Shown here: positions 52,223 through 60,077 of the stretch, one piece after another | Layout of the letters: every line of letters begins with the position of its first letter | Position numbering within the stretch: the stretch's first letter is position 1 | DNA from: Sphingomonas suaedae | GTDB lineage: Bacteria > Pseudomonadota > Alphaproteobacteria > Sphingomonadales > Sphingomonadaceae | DNA: 64,000 bases | Direction: 5' to 3' | Assembly (NCBI RefSeq): GCF_007833215.1 | Contig: NZ_CP042239.1 | Span: 2,912,001 to 2,976,000, forward strand | Position numbers and translations under genes: made by a program | The notes under the pieces: model-generated | Database searches by the model: none | What the model was told of the DNA's origin: nothing | The model's input: only the letters and a program-made list of their open reading frames with translations

Positions 52223-54754
52223 TCAGGCGCGCACGCGGACCGCGGTACGCACGTCCTGCGCGTTGGCCTGGCCCGTCTGCAGATGTTGACGCAGTTCCCG
52301 AAACACCGGGGCTTGGCCTTTGGGATCCTCGATCGTGAGCAACACCGCGAATGGAACCCCCTCTGCTGGGAAGCGGGTTTCGGCCCGCACGAGGCTGGTA
52401 ACCTCGAGCCGCCACTGTGAGGAGGCGCCAAGCTCGCTGAACGTTGAGAGATATTGTTTCGACGGCCACCATTTCAGCCCGTGGTCAATCAGAGCCTTCT
52501 CGGGGACCGCGAGATGAGCCGACTTTGGATAATAGAGCGGGTCGATCTGATTGAGGAAACGGGGGCTACCATCCTTGCTGGGCTCGGTCTGCAACTGTTT
52601 GAGCGACGCCTCGAGGTTTACCCGCACAAACTCAGCGCCGAACGCGGGGTCGAGAGGTGGAGCGTAGACGAGCGTGATGCGCGCACGCCCCGAGCATTTG
52701 CCCTCGCTGTCCGCCATGCTTGCCGGCCACGCGAAGGGAAAGCGCAGGATGACCGGCTTGCGCTCGCCGATGCTCAGCCGGCTCTGGAACAGCAAGGTGA
52801 TCTGGTGATCGCCAGTCTCGAGCATGTCGACGACAGAAGCCGGCTGGCCGAACCCCGCGAATTGCCGCGCGAGATCCTTCAGGCTTCGCCGTCTGAGGGG
52901 TTCGGGGAGGGTTGAATGGTGCAGCAGCATCGCGCGCAATGCCTCGACGTTGAGTCCGCCGTTAGTTGCTGCATCGAGGCCGGCCAGAGTCCGGGAGACG
53001 AGAGGCGCTGCGAAGCTTGTGCCGACCACATCCTGCCGCCGACCCTCGACGTCAATTGAGGAGAGGCCCGTCGAGGCGCCCGGAGCCGTGACGCCCGCGC
53101 CGCCATAGGCAACGACGTCAGGCTTCACGCCGACCTGCAATCCGGGTCCCCGGGTTGTGTACACGGTGGGCGCGCCTTCGAGATGCGCAGTCTGCGGCGG
53201 ATTGATCGCGCCGACCGAAATAGCGCGCACGCTTTCGGAAGGCTTGTAGATCGTATCTGATGTGGTCCGCGACGAGAAATACCGCACGGTCTCGCCGGGC
53301 TTTTTCGACCAGGGCGCGCGGGCCTGAGCACGGGCGAGATTGCCGACGGTGTTGACGAAGATAACGCCGTACGCGTCGGCGATCTGATCGAGCCGCGAAG
53401 CGTAGATGCTGTACCGGTACCGCTCGACATCGGACACTGCATTGATCGACAGATTGAAGATGCGCACGCCGTGTTCGCGTTGGCCTTCGGAAACCGCCTG
53501 TTCGACCTCCTCGAGAAAATCGACGAACCCGCGATAGCGCGCGGAGAACGGCCCAGAGGGAAACAGCGGCACGTCGAAGATTCTGCAACCGTCCGGATCG
53601 GCCACGACTGAGGCCGGATTGGTGAGGCGCGGGACGCTCACGAGGCCGGCGACGGCGGTGCCGTGAACGGCGTCGAACTCGCCCGGGGCGAGATAGTCAA
53701 ACCGTCCCGCGACCCAGTCGTCGAGCGCGGCCGCCACCCCGGAGTCGATCACGCCGACAATCGGATAGGTTGCGTCCGCGACCGGCCCGGGGATCGCGAT
53801 CGGATACGGGGTCAGGTCGAGACCGAGGTCCGAGGGTGGCGGGGTCTGCTCGTCCTCGATCTGAAGGAGAATCGGCGGCAGGACTGCGCGCACCAGCGGA
53901 TGGGCTTGGAGCGCGTTAAGCGCGGCCTCATGCCGGTCCGGGCTTCGATCCACGCTCGTAGCTGGCAGGGCCGGTGCGATCTCCCCGCCGACGGGGCTGG
54001 AGCGGTTGTCGATGAGCGCCGGCTGGCCGTCGGTCGTGAGCTGAAGCTCAAGAACAGGCGTGCGCCCGATCGAGCGCTGGATGAACGCGCGCGCGCCAGG
54101 TCCAAGGCCGATCAGCATTCCCTCAAAACTTCTCAGCAGAGCGCCCCGGCCGATCGGATCGTCGGCGATCACCGGGTCGGCAGGCGCGTGGAACAGCTCG
54201 ATCTGATAGCCCGAAACCGCGCGGGGATCGTTGAGCGCGGCGAGCGCAGCCGATACCGAGAAGCTGCGCTTGCGCTCGGGCGGGGCGATCTCGAGCGATT
54301 CGATCGCACCCACCTCGGCGCGTGCCGCCGTCGGAGCCTTGTAGGGCGCGCCGTCTGCCTGCCGGTATTTGGTCTCGACGACGAGCTCGGCGGCCTCGAT
54401 CCGGGCGCGCAGCGCCGGCAAGTAGATGAGCGGCGCCTCGAAATAGAGCGTGCCGACGCCCTCGGCCCCGACGCACGGAAACTGGTCACGTTTGAAGAGC
54501 CACCAGACCGGGCGGTAGGATTTTGCCAGGGCCTCGCTGCGCATCTGTACCCTTAGATAGGCAAGCGGACCGTATGGGCTCGCCCGCAACTGCGCGATGA
54601 TCGCGTCCACTGCGTCCAGCAGCGACGCCCTGTGGGCGGCAAAGGCCGCGTCTGCCTTCTCGAAAAAATCCTTGTTGCGCGGGGGCTGCGCCGGTTCCGG
54701 GGCCTGATGAAAGTCCCGATCGTTGAGGATGATCTGGACCGGGTTGTTAGCCAT
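52223..54754 (-). CDS. ietS: S8 subtilisin-like serine protease, toxin of ietAS-type system
   Basis: An 843-residue protein with a complete subtilase triad: Asp337 in VGVIDSGVA, His364 in AVHGTAVAGLV and Ser580 in VVGTSFAAPLVS, with the oxyanion Asn in NTVGN. The first 320 residues are a family-specific domain and there is no signal peptide, so it acts in the cytoplasm. It overlaps by 8 bp with the upstream AAA-ATPase C-terminal frame. This layout matches IetS of the IetAS system described on Agrobacterium plasmid pTiC58 as a stability (toxin-antitoxin) module and later reported as an anti-phage system. The specific substrate is unknown. Confidence 0.88.
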   Translation of the reverse strand: MANNPVQIILNDRDFHQAPEPAQPPRNKDFFEKADAAFAAHRASLLDAVDAIIAQLRASPYGPLAYLRVQMRSEALAKSYRPVWWLFKRDQFPCVGAEGVGTLYFEAPLIYLPALRARIEAAELVVETKYRQADGAPYKAPTAARAEVGAIESLEIAPPERKRSFSVSAALAALNDPRAVSGYQIELFHAPADPVIADDPIGRGALLRSFEGMLIGLGPGARAFIQRSIGRTPVLELQLTTDGQPALIDNRSSPVGGEIAPALPATSVDRSPDRHEAALNALQAHPLVRAVLPPILLQIEDEQTPPPSDLGLDLTPYPIAIPGPVADATYPIVGVIDSGVAAALDDWVAGRFDYLAPGEFDAVHGTAVAGLVSVPRLTNPASVVADPDGCRIFDVPLFPSGPFSARYRGFVDFLEEVEQAVSEGQREHGVRIFNLSINAVSDVERYRYSIYASRLDQIADAYGVIFVNTVGNLARAQARAPWSKKPGETVRYFSSRTTSDTIYKPSESVRAISVGAINPPQTAHLEGAPTVYTTRGPGLQVGVKPDVVAYGGAGVTAPGASTGLSSIDVEGRRQDVVGTSFAAPLVSRTLAGLDAATNGGLNVEALRAMLLHHSTLPEPLRRRSLKDLARQFAGFGQPASVVDMLETGDHQITLLFQSRLSIGERKPVILRFPFAWPASMADSEGKCSGRARITLVYAPPLDPAFGAEFVRVNLEASLKQLQTEPSKDGSPRFLNQIDPLYYPKSAHLAVPEKALIDHGLKWWPSKQYLSTFSELGASSQWRLEVTSLVRAETRFPAEGVPFAVLLTIEDPKGQAPVFRELRQHLQTGQANAQDVRTAVRVRA

Positions 54755-55133
54755 GGGCTTGGTCCATCAGCGCGGCATGCTTGCGCGATCGCTTGAGATC
54801 GCTGATGCGCGACTGGCCATAACCCGTCGCCTCACCAATCTCGGTCTGCTTCAGCCCCAGGTCGGCATCATTGGCGATCAGGCTGACAAAGGCTTCGGGA
54901 TCGAAGGCAAGTATCCGCGCCGGGCGACCGCCCTGGGCAGGCGCCCTGGCCAGCACCGCGCCGAGCGCGCGAAACAGTCCGGGGCCGTCATGCGACTCGC
55001 CGCTTAACGCCAGGTGTCGCTTCACGGTCGCGCAAAGCCGCTCGATATCCGCGCCGGAACTGCCATCCAGGCAGTAAGAAAAGATTCGTATCGTCGACAG
55101 CTCGGCCTGGACCGGCTGCAGGAAGCGGGGCAA
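54747..55133 (-). CDS. ietA: IetA C-terminal portion in a shifted frame
   Basis: A 128-codon frame that continues the AAA protein: its first residues PRFLQPVQAELSTIRIF continue from ARERMIA of the main frame, and it carries the AAA lid (SGADIERLCATVKRHLAL) plus a C-terminal helix-turn-helix-like segment (GLKQTEIGEATGYGQSRISD). A TTG at 55133 could start it as a separate protein, but the preceding sequence has no ribosome site. It overlaps the protease start by 8 bp. Removing one base from the C run at 55128-55131 joins both halves. It could be a true split, a programmed shift, or a homopolymer error. Confidence 0.75.
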   Translation of the reverse strand: MPRFLQPVQAELSTIRIFSYCLDGSSGADIERLCATVKRHLALSGESHDGPGLFRALGAVLARAPAQGGRPARILAFDPEAFVSLIANDADLGLKQTEIGEATGYGQSRISDLKRSRKHAALMDQAHG

Positions 55134-55953
55134 TCATTCGCTCGCGTGCCACGGCCTCGGGTTCGCCGACATGCACCTGCGTTTCGAAGCGTCGCCAGAC
55201 AGCCGGATCGAGCAGCCGGTCATGGTTTGTGATCGCGATCGTGATTCCCCGCTCACGGCGGCGGTCGAGATTTTGCAGCAGCGAATTCACTACCCTTTTG
55301 ATCTCTCCGATCTCCTGCGCGTCATCGCGCAGCTTCGCGAGCGCATCGAACTCGTCGAGGAGCAGGATGCAGGCGTAGCGGTTGGCGAAATCGAAGAGAT
55401 TGGCGATATTGCGCGCGGTCGTCCCCAGAAAGGACGAGATCAGCCCGTCAATTCGAGCCGTCACGAGCGGCAACTGCAGGCGCGCCGCGATATAATGCGC
55501 CGTCACGGTCTTGCCCGATCCGGGCGGCCCGAAGATGAGCAGCGAACGCGTCGGCTCGACGCCGACCTCGCGCAGGGCGGCTTCGTTGCTCCATTCCTGC
55601 AAGAGCCCCTCGACAGTCGAGCCGATCGCATCACCGTAGATCGGGACAACGAGGTCCGGACTGCCGAAGCTGATCGAGCAGAGCACCGCGCCCGTTTCCC
55701 GGTCGATCGGCGGGCTGACGTCGCGGGTCAGTGTCTCGCCAGACACCATCGCTCGCGAGACTTCTACCCGACTTGGCGCCAGATCCTGCGCCTCAAACTC
55801 TAGACGTTCGAGCCGGCGGAGCGCCGCAGCCTCCTTGACCGCACCGCCCTTCTCCAGCCGCTCACGGAGCCGCGAAACCTGCCGCTCGAGCCCTTCACGG
55901 TCACCGCTACGCGCTGCCCGCACGATGCTCTGTACGACCGCGAAATGTTCCAT
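54988..55953 (-). CDS. ietA: AAA+ ATPase of ietAS-type system, apparently frameshifted
   Basis: The N-terminal and ATPase parts of the antitoxin-like partner of the subtilase. From ATG 55953 (MEHFAVVQSIVRAARSGDRE) it has a helical N-terminal domain, Walker A GPPGSGKT (residues 142-149), Walker B CILLLDEFDAL (200-201) and ITNHDRLLDPAVWRRFE with sensor and Arg-finger residues, as in FtsH/Cdc48-like single AAA proteins. After RERMIA (about 55130) the frame loses similarity and ends at 54988, while a +1 frame continues the expected lid domain. In the pTiC58 system the ATPase neutralises the protease. Confidence 0.83.
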   Translation of the reverse strand: MEHFAVVQSIVRAARSGDREGLERQVSRLRERLEKGGAVKEAAALRRLERLEFEAQDLAPSRVEVSRAMVSGETLTRDVSPPIDRETGAVLCSISFGSPDLVVPIYGDAIGSTVEGLLQEWSNEAALREVGVEPTRSLLIFGPPGSGKTVTAHYIAARLQLPLVTARIDGLISSFLGTTARNIANLFDFANRYACILLLDEFDALAKLRDDAQEIGEIKRVVNSLLQNLDRRRERGITIAITNHDRLLDPAVWRRFETQVHVGEPEAVARERMIAPLPAAGPGRAVDDTNLFLLPGWQFRRGYRAALRDREATPGVKRRVA

Positions 55954-55974
55954 AAGCCGAAATCCCAATACCAA

Positions 55975-56346
55975 CTCGATTTCCGGCGTTGATATCGCTC
56001 TGTCGACGATTCAGCAAGTTTTAATGAGGGGTGTATCGGCGTTTCGGCGCCCTGAATCGGCATTAGGCCGAATCGAATCGGTGAAAAGCTCATCAGAATC
56101 TGGGAAAAAGCGCCGATGTCATTCAGCGGGAGGTCACATGGACGCGTAGTTTCTCCTCAGGCCGACAAGGTGCTTCAGCAGGCTTATCCCCGATGCACAG
56201 AAAACCCTCCTCAGACCGTCGACGCCGCCGGGACAGATGGAGGTCTGGATTGGGCGCGACCGCATCGTCTGCAACTGATGCTGTGGACGGCTCTCCACCC
56301 CCTCCTGCGGTATAGTCCGCGGGGTTGAGCTGGAAGGAGAGCCACA
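55975..56346. other. Intergenic region between ietA and IS110 remnant
   Basis: About 370 bp with no supported gene. Repeats of ATCGG/CCGAT type occur at 56028-56080 and could form part of the ietAS promoter or operator. The left end of the IS110 element probably lies just before 56340 but IS110 elements lack terminal inverted repeats, so I cannot place it. Confidence 0.4.
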
Positions 56347-57021
56347 ATGGACAAGGTTGCGACGATCGGTCTAGATATCGCGAAGTTGGTGTTCCAGGTG
56401 CATGGAGTTGCTGCGGATGGCGAGGTTCTGATCCGCCGCCGGCTGACACGGGCGAGGATGCTGCCATTCTTTGCGAAGCTGCCGCCGTGTCTTGTCGGCA
56501 TCGAGGCCTGCAACAACTCACATTACTGGGCACGCGAGCTGACCGCGCTAGGTCACGATTTGAAGCTGATGCCGGCACAGTATGTGAAGCCCTACGTCAA
56601 GCGCGGGAAGAACGACGCTGCCGATGCCGAGGCGATCTGCGAGGCAGTGACGCGCCCGACAATGCGTTTCGTCGCGGTGAAGAGCCCTGAGCAGCAGAGC
56701 TTGATGATGTTGCACCGGGTGCGGCTGATGCTGAACCGGCGGCGTACGCAGATCTCGAACGCGATCCGCGCTCACATCTCTGAGTTCGGCGGGGTTGCTC
56801 CAGTCGGCAGGCTCGGCGTCGACCGCCTACTCCAGGTGGTTGCCGATGCCGGCGACGATCGCATCCCGGAGGATGCACGCCTTTGTCTGCAGATGCTGGC
56901 AGCGCAGCTCGAAGTCGTGAAGCAGCAGATCCTTGAGAACGACCGTCGCGTGCTCGCGAGTGCGCGGCGGACCTAGCTCGGAGGTAGGCTGATGGATATC
57001 CCCGGTGTCGGACCGCTGGCG
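56347..57021 (+). pseudogene. IS110-family transposase, nonsense-interrupted and truncated
   Basis: The N-terminal RuvC-like DEDD domain is intact: IGLDIAKLVFQVHG (first Asp), CLVGIEACNNSHYW (Glu) and KNDAADAEAI (Asp pair), with a helical part following. At 56974-56976 a TAG occurs where relatives have a sense codon (RRT-stop-LGGRLMDIPGVGP continues in frame), and similarity ends near 57021, so the serine-containing Tnp_20 domain is missing. About 209 of roughly 340 residues are read before the stop. The ribosome site GGAGAG precedes the ATG at 56347. Confidence 0.85.
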
Positions 57022-57175
57022 CCGGATGCGAACAAAACGGACGAGACCGGCATGAATTCTGCGATTGAGGAGATGAACGAGACAACGGACGCGCCAGCGG
57101 ACGCTGCGCCGCTGCCCGAGCAGCTCGACCAGTTACTCCGCAGCGACGACGGTCGCGGCGCGCCGCAGCGAACCG

Positions 57176-57856
57176 CTAGCGCCGCGGCCGCCAGCCAGCG
57201 GCTTCAGCCTCGCTGGCTGAGCAGAACCACCGCTCGCCTTCCCCAAGGTTGATGCGCACTTGATCATAGCCCTGTGCGCTCGGCAGATGATAGATTCGGG
57301 CGCCGGATGTGGCGATATTGCCCTTGATCGGACAATCTGCGCGCGGCGGCACTTGTGGCGGCAGCGCCTGGCGCTTGCTTGCGCGATAGGCTTCGGGCGG
57401 CTCGAAACCGGTCCGCCACAAGCCGAGCTGCGCGGCGCGCGCCGTCGCTTCTTCGCGCACATAAGCCTCGCTGTAGCGGCGATAGGCGATCGCCCACCCT
57501 TGGGCCACCATCGCCGCGTTCAGATCGCGCTTGCCGACGCGGCAGGTTCCGAGCGGCCGGTCATAGCGGTCGCGCTCGCGCCAGTTGCAGGTGACCCGGT
57601 TGCCAGCGGTCAGACGGCGCAGGGCCTCGCTCGCCTCGATGTCACACGGCGTGCGTGCCGGCCCGCAGCGCTGCCCGTGCTCCGGCGCGTCAATGCCAAA
57701 TAGCCTTACGCGCTCGCCTGCGATCACCAACGTGTCGCCATCGCTGACTTTCGCAACACCGGTCACCTGCTGCGAACCGCTCTGCGCGGGCGTTGGAGCG
57801 CACGAGCCCAGCAGCAGGCTGGCAATTGCCAGCGCGGGCGGGCGCCCGCCACTCAC
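57176..57856 (-). CDS. Thermonuclease-family (SNase) lipoprotein
   Basis: A 226-residue staphylococcal-nuclease-like protein, last gene of the Hxs operon. Lipobox LLLGSC (Cys19) predicts anchoring in the envelope. SNase motifs: VSDGDTLVIAGERVRLFGID, APEHGQRC, RERDRYDRPLGTCRVG with the catalytic Arg/Asp set, and NAAMVAQGWAIAYRRYS. A C-terminal extension (NIATSGARIYHLPSAQGYDQ) is shared with SNase proteins that end in a small metal-site-like module. It overlaps the MauG-like gene by 4 bp. Its link to the Hxs proteins is positional only. Confidence 0.88.
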   Translation of the reverse strand: MSGGRPPALAIASLLLGSCAPTPAQSGSQQVTGVAKVSDGDTLVIAGERVRLFGIDAPEHGQRCGPARTPCDIEASEALRRLTAGNRVTCNWRERDRYDRPLGTCRVGKRDLNAAMVAQGWAIAYRRYSEAYVREEATARAAQLGLWRTGFEPPEAYRASKRQALPPQVPPRADCPIKGNIATSGARIYHLPSAQGYDQVRINLGEGERWFCSASEAEAAGWRPRR

Positions 57857-59142
57857 CGCTGTGCAAAGTCGAGCATGCGCAGGAATGCGACGAGCTGCCG
57901 CACTTCTTCATCGCTAAGCGCGCTGGGCAGCGGCTCGCGCGAAGCCGGCCCCATTCGCGCATACAGATCGGCCCGCGCACGCGCGCTCATTTTGGCCGGG
58001 TCGACCAGGCGCAAGGGGTCGAAATGGGCGACGATCGCATCCTCAAGCCGCACCACCGAACCCGAGTGCGAATAGGGCGCGGTCTTGGACACATTGTAGA
58101 GCGGCGGGGTGCGGAACAGGAAGCGGTCCTTGGGATCGAGCGTCGCATTATAGCGTCCTTCATCGACCCCGAATCCATTCTTGCCGAAGCCTGCTTGCGG
58201 AAAGGCAACCGCATGGAAGCCAAGATCGCTGAAATAGGGGCCGCCGTGGCAGGCCGAGCAGCGGCCGCGGCCATAGAAGAGCAGCCCGCCAGCCAACTCG
58301 TCCTTGGAGATCGCGCCCTGTTCGAACACGAAACGCTCGAGTTTCGTCGGGCGAATGCGAAATTCGTCGCGGATGAACGCAGCGAGCGCATCGACGACCT
58401 CGCCGAAGGTCAGGTGTTCAGGTGCCACGCCATAGGCTGCGGCGAGTTTGGGTCCGATCGTTCGATCGCCAGCAAAGCGCCGCGCGAGCTCGGCCTGGAG
58501 ACGATGCGCGCCAGCCACATCTTCCTGGACCAGGCGCTCGTGGATGTCGGGCGTGTCGATCACCATCTCGCGAATTTCCACCGACGGGAGATGCGCTGCC
58601 ACGATCAGTGGGTCGCGTGATGGCGGCTTGTCGCCGAACTGGCTGATGATGCGCTCGCCATCCAGGCGGACGCGGCCGTCCCAGAACAGCGTGTCAAAGC
58701 CCTTGCCGCCTCGGCCCCAGAAGGGGAGCACGTTGCGGGGAAGGATTTTGCCGCCGCTATGCATGCGTTCGCGGCCGATGCCCTTGGCGCCGGCGCCGAA
58801 CGCATTGGGAAGCCCGTCGGTCGAGCCGAACTCGTCGCGGTGACAGTCGCGGCAGCTGATATCGCCATTGAGACTCATGATCGTCGAATCGAAAATCAAC
58901 GCGCCGACCTCGCGGCGGGCCTGCTCGACCGGAATCCTCAGCTCGCTAGCGCGAACGAAGCCATTGGCGAGCGCCACGCGGCGCAAGGTCGCGAGCCGCA
59001 TCGCCTCGCGCACCGGATCGGCTGGCGGCGAACTGCGGCTCGGCGTCTGTTGTGCATCGTCCTGGCGCCCGCATGCGGCAAGCACCGCAGCCGTTAACAG
59101 GAGCGCGGCGAGTGCGAGGCAGCAACTAGAAACGAATTTCAT
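57853..59142 (-). CDS. MauG-like di-haem cytochrome lipoprotein associated with Hxs system
   Basis: A 429-residue di-haem peroxidase-family protein (MauG/CCP type) with a lipobox ending at Cys24 and two haem sites, CRDCH (Cys97, Cys100, His101) and CSACH (Cys295, Cys298, His299). It matches the His-Xaa-Ser system-associated MauG-like family. MauG itself uses a bis-Fe(IV) haem state to modify tryptophans, so this protein could complete an oxidative maturation of HxsA in the periplasm (inference). It overlaps the next downstream gene by 4 bp and the upstream small gene by 17 bp. Confidence 0.88.
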   Translation of the reverse strand: MKFVSSCCLALAALLLTAAVLAACGRQDDAQQTPSRSSPPADPVREAMRLATLRRVALANGFVRASELRIPVEQARREVGALIFDSTIMSLNGDISCRDCHRDEFGSTDGLPNAFGAGAKGIGRERMHSGGKILPRNVLPFWGRGGKGFDTLFWDGRVRLDGERIISQFGDKPPSRDPLIVAAHLPSVEIREMVIDTPDIHERLVQEDVAGAHRLQAELARRFAGDRTIGPKLAAAYGVAPEHLTFGEVVDALAAFIRDEFRIRPTKLERFVFEQGAISKDELAGGLLFYGRGRCSACHGGPYFSDLGFHAVAFPQAGFGKNGFGVDEGRYNATLDPKDRFLFRTPPLYNVSKTAPYSHSGSVVRLEDAIVAHFDPLRLVDPAKMSARARADLYARMGPASREPLPSALSDEEVRQLVAFLRMLDFAQR

Positions 59143-59524
59143 GCGTGCTCACTACCTCGTCGAGATCATCGGCGCGCGCTTCAATCGCCTTGAGCCGCAT
59201 CTGGCCGAGCTCGGTCTCGCGCAATCCCCATTGCATCAGCCGCTTCTGGTACAGGTCATAGTCCTGGCAGATGATGAGCCCGACCTCGCTTGCCTGCAGC
59301 GCCATCCCGCTCGCGCGCGAAGGCGCCTCGGCAGCCTGCGCCTTGGCCTGATAATGGTCGCGCATCGCGCCATCGCATTGCTCGACCAGCACGCCATAGC
59401 GGGTCTGGTTGAGGGCCATGACCGCTTCGCGCCAAAGCGGCAACGCCACCCAGGCGCCCATGACCCCGGCGACCAGCGCGACGCCATGCGTGAGGAACCT
59501 ATTGCGCGGCAATGCCAAGCGCAT
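59126..59524 (-). CDS. Small Hxs-system-associated protein (TIGR03982-like)
   Basis: A 132-residue protein with one N-terminal membrane helix (FLTHGVALVAGVMGAWVALP) and a helical tail rich in Gln and Glu (VEQCDGAMRDHYQAKAQAAE, CQDYDLYQKRLMQWGL). It occupies the position and size of the small protein family described as part of His-Xaa-Ser loci, and I assign it there from context and memory of that family. It overlaps both neighbours (26 bp with hxsA, 17 bp with the MauG-like gene). Two cysteines are present in the tail. Function unknown. Confidence 0.7.
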   Translation of the reverse strand: MRLALPRNRFLTHGVALVAGVMGAWVALPLWREAVMALNQTRYGVLVEQCDGAMRDHYQAKAQAAEAPSRASGMALQASEVGLIICQDYDLYQKRLMQWGLRETELGQMRLKAIEARADDLDEVVSTHEIRF

Positions 59525-60077
59525 CGAGCGTCTCGGGGGTAATCGTGCCAGTCACGTCAAGGCCGTTATCGGTCTGGAAGCGCGTGAGTGCGGCGCGCGT
59601 CTCGCGCCCGACCAGGCCGTCGATTGCACCGCGATAATAACTGCGCGCCAGCAATGCGATCTGCACCTGGCGCACCACCGAGCTGATTTGCGCGCTGCTC
59701 GGCGCCACCGCGCGTGGCGCGGTCTCGGGCGAAGCGGGCAGGATCGACTGGCGTGGCGTGCTGCGCTCGTTGCGCGACGGCGCGGGCGCAGGGGCGGGCG
59801 TCGCGCGCGGGCGACGGGGCGGCGGCGGCGTATAAGCGGGGGCACGGGGGCGGCCTGTCGAGCCCGAGCGATGGCTGCTGTGGGAGGAATGGCTCGAATG
59901 CGAGCGGTGCTGCGCGAGCAGGAACCGATGTTCAAGCGTGAAACGCTTGACCAGCGCGTCGTCGGGATCGGGCGGCGCAGCGCCGCTACCCATGCCGCTT
60001 GTATCCGCCTGGGCCGGCGAAACGGGGACGATGCCGGCCATCACCAGCGTTGAGATGAGGAAGCGTCCCTTCTTCAT
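59499..60077 (-). CDS. hxsA: His-Xaa-Ser repeat protein HxsA
   Basis: A 192-residue secreted protein that is the presumed substrate of the Hxs radical-SAM enzymes. Signal peptide ends near residue 24 (SPAQA/DT). Residues 57-71 are five consecutive triplets HRS-HSS-HSS-HSS-HRS. A Pro/Arg/Ala-rich linker follows, and the last 65 residues form a peptidoglycan-binding_1-like domain (QVQIALLARSYYRGAIDGLV, AALTRFQTDNGLDVTGTITP), which would hold the repeat near the cell wall. Its stop and start overlap both neighbours. The mature chemistry is not known. Confidence 0.9.
   Translation of the reverse strand: MKKGRFLISTLVMAGIVPVSPAQADTSGMGSGAAPPDPDDALVKRFTLEHRFLLAQHRSHSSHSSHSSHRSGSTGRPRAPAYTPPPPRRPRATPAPAPAPSRNERSTPRQSILPASPETAPRAVAPSSAQISSVVRQVQIALLARSYYRGAIDGLVGRETRAALTRFQTDNGLDVTGTITPETLDALGIAAQ
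59865..59909 (-). repeat. Five His-x-Ser codon triplet repeats in HxsA
   Basis: Encodes HRSHSSHSSHSSHRS, five tandem tripeptides in hxsA. The three middle units are identical in residues; the outer two have Arg in the centre. This is the signature from which the family takes its name and the likely site of modification. Confidence 0.92.

Noticed and set aside
56992..57252. Frame beginning MDIPGVGPLAPDANKT
   Set aside because: Its first residues are the continuation of the IS110 transposase after a stop codon; the rest has no similarity.
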